A stretch of 30,916 nucleotides of DNA from TC-15 sp034437275 (lineage in GTDB: Bacteria > Chloroflexota > Anaerolineae > Aggregatilineales > Aggregatilineaceae): positions 1 through 30,916 of the forward strand of contig DAOTUD010000095.1 of NCBI GenBank assembly GCA_034437275.1, read 5' to 3'. The position numbers were made by a program, and so were the translations under genes. Below, in pieces: positions 29,772-30,916 of the stretch. Positions within the stretch are counted from its first letter, which is position 1; every line of letters begins with the position of its first letter. The notes below the pieces were generated by a model, which worked only from the letters and a program-made list of their open reading frames with translations, ran no database searches and was not told the origin of the DNA.

Positions 29772-30773
29772 TTAACCGCTGGATTGGCGGATAATCAACT
29801 CTGGTTCTAGCAGGACCTGGGAGCGTTCCAGCGCTTCGCCCCGGATCAGTCGAATGAGCATGTCGGCCAGGCGCGCGCCGATGTCGTGGATAGGCTGCCG
29901 GATCGTGGTAAGCGGTGGGAACGCGTAGCGGGCTTCGGGGATGTCGTCGAAGCCGGCGATGGCGATATCGCTGCCGACTTGCAAGCCGCGTCGCTGCATG
30001 GCTTCCATGGCCCCCAGCGCCATCGTGTCGTTACAAGAAATAATCGCGGTCGGTGGGGTAGGCAGGTCGAGCAGCGTCGCCAGGGCGGTGGCCCCGCTTT
30101 GCCGCGAGAGATCGCCGGGGATGACGTAGTCGTCGTTGGGTTCCAGGTCCAAATCTTCAATCGCCTGGTGGAAACCGGCCAAACGATTCGATGTAAAGGC
30201 AAATTCGTCTGGGGAGAGAATGAGCGCAATGCAGCGGTGCCCCGCTTCAAAGAAATGCTTGACGAGTTGGTACATTCCTTTGGACCCATCAACATCAATA
30301 TAAGGGTAGTCCAGGTGTTCTGAGCGACCGAAAACGACAAAGGGATGGATAACCTGTTTCAAGTAGTCGATGCGGGGGTCATGTTGCAGTACACGGGCGA
30401 CCACCATGCCATCCATCCGGCCTCCAGCGACCATCCGGCGATATGCACTCAGTTCTTCTTCGCCGTGCATTTGCGCCGATAGCAGCAAATCATAGCCATG
30501 TTCGGATGCTTCCAGCCCCACGCCTGACAGCAATTCCATGAAGAATGGGTCGGAAAAGCGGGCGGTGCGCGGGATCACCATGCCGATTGTATCGGTGTGC
30601 TTGCTGCGGAGATGCCGCGCAGTCAGATTCGGCTGGTAGCCCAGGCGCTCAGCGATTTCGATAATGTGCTGCCGTGTTTGCTCTCTGACGTCATTGTAGC
30701 CCGCCAGCGCACGGGAGACTGTCGTAATCGAAAACCCTGATTCTTCGGCAATAGTTTTCAGTGTAACTTTCAC
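29772..30773 (-). CDS. LacI-family transcriptional regulator
   Basis: A 333-aa repressor-type regulator. The N-terminal helix-turn-helix (TLKTIAEESGFSITTVSRAL, residues 4-23) is followed by YQPNLTARHLRSKHTDTIG, which includes the hinge helix with its Leu for minor-groove insertion. The rest is a periplasmic-binding-protein-like effector domain (IGMVIPRTARFSDPFFMELL, GRMDGMVVAR, ISCNDTMALGAMEAMQRRGL, IAGFDDIPEARYAFPPLTTI). It most likely controls the downstream sugar operon in response to the imported sugar or a derivative. The start is GTG 30773, fixed by the conserved N-terminus. No Shine-Dalgarno is visible, and a TATAGT box ends only 5 nt upstream, so the mRNA may be leaderless. The binding-protein gene follows after 105 nt. 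Confidence 0.93.
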   Translation of the reverse strand: MKVTLKTIAEESGFSITTVSRALAGYNDVREQTRQHIIEIAERLGYQPNLTARHLRSKHTDTIGMVIPRTARFSDPFFMELLSGVGLEASEHGYDLLLSAQMHGEEELSAYRRMVAGGRMDGMVVARVLQHDPRIDYLKQVIHPFVVFGRSEHLDYPYIDVDGSKGMYQLVKHFFEAGHRCIALILSPDEFAFTSNRLAGFHQAIEDLDLEPNDDYVIPGDLSRQSGATALATLLDLPTPPTAIISCNDTMALGAMEAMQRRGLQVGSDIAIAGFDDIPEARYAFPPLTTIRQPIHDIGARLADMLIRLIRGEALERSQVLLEPELIIRQSSG

Positions 30774-30778
30774 AATTC

Positions 30779-30784
30779 ACTATA
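30779..30784 (-). promoter_or_regulatory. -10 box TATAGT giving a possible leaderless lacI-family mRNA
   Basis: TATAGT on the minus strand ends 5 nt before the GTG start codon. Usual spacing would put the transcription start at or next to the G of GTG. A weak TATTCA lies 18 nt upstream as a possible -35. Confidence 0.4.
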
Positions 30785-30794
30785 TCAAACGGCG

Positions 30795-30823
30795 TTGTTG
30801 AATGAATACGCCTGAGTTACACT
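30795..30823 (+). promoter_or_regulatory. Candidate promoter for the transposase-like gene
   Basis: TTGTTG (30795-30800), 17 nt, TACACT (30818-30823) on the plus strand, divergent from the LacI gene, with about 30 nt to ATG 30857. Its -10 lies in one arm of a 10-bp inverted repeat (30759-30768 and 30815-30824). Confidence 0.4.
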
Positions 30824-30856
30824 GTGAGCATGGCACAGAAAAAATGAGACACGAAA

Positions 30857-30916
30857 ATGACAAAACGGGCTAAGAAGGACGCACAGAAAACAACCTATCG
30901 CGTGCGTAATTGGGCG
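30857..30916 (+). CDS. Start of a probable IS5-type transposase (partial)
   Basis: An open frame from ATG 30857 to the window edge encodes 20 residues rich in Lys/Arg and ending TTYRVRNWA. The YRVRNWA segment resembles the N-terminus of IS5-family transposases, where it normally continues EYNRALVQRGSLT. Only 20 residues are visible, so the call rests on that motif alone. Terminal inverted repeats and target duplication cannot be established here, although the A-rich GAGCATGGCACAGAAAAAAT just upstream could contain the left end. No ribosome-binding site is clear. Confidence 0.5.
   Translation, partial: MTKRAKKDAQKTTYRVRNWA

Overview
The window is about 60% GC, densely coded and most likely from a Chloroflexota (Anaerolineae-like) chromosome. 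That assignment is inference. It rests on long Thr/Pro-rich 'TPT' stalks between a membrane segment and a surface SH3b domain, kinase genes fused to helical repeat regions, LppX-like and SH3b lipoproteins, a sugar ABC operon with a LacI regulator, and a GroEL lacking a GGM tail. No rRNA or CRISPR array was seen. One tRNA gene is present.

Layout. 1-940: the 3' end of groL, then an OmpR-like regulator with a degenerate receiver on the minus strand, ending at an intrinsic terminator. 941-1324: a non-coding stretch with a minus promoter and two palindromes. 1325-3170: fructose-6-phosphate aldolase and an M20 peptidase. 3192-11133: an apparent three-gene operon encoding a 1426-aa membrane-anchored atypical kinase with an extracellular beta-rich domain, a soluble kinase-like protein with no DFG glycine, and a helical-repeat/TM/Thr-Pro-stalk/SH3b protein. 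11180-11253: tRNA-Val(GAC) on the minus strand. 11333-13917: a translationally coupled pair, a two-TM stalk protein and a GT-C (PMT/ArnT-like) glycosyltransferase. 13914-14969: an SH3b surface protein in the opposite direction. 15097-16587: a PLAT-domain protein, a GNAT acetyltransferase and an unrecognised 213-aa protein.

16647-23373 is a methionine/threonine branch-point locus. Homoserine dehydrogenase is divergent from a SAM-I riboswitch with a terminator/antiterminator platform. The switch controls metH and a second gene fusing homocysteine methyltransferase to methylenetetrahydrofolate reductase. 23527-24291 is an LppX-like lipoprotein.

24317-30773 (minus strand) is a sugar-uptake locus: LacI regulator, solute-binding protein, a MalF-type permease with a large duplicated N-terminal membrane extension, a MalG-type permease and a GT-A glycosyltransferase. 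It has no ATPase gene. The last 60 bases look like the start of an IS5-type transposase.

The best candidates for something undescribed are the 3260-11133 operon, whose two kinase-like proteins share an unusual catalytic loop (Tyr for His, His for the metal-binding Asn), and the permease whose N-terminus carries a tandemly duplicated ~150-residue membrane unit. All functional statements come from reading motifs by eye. No database search was possible.
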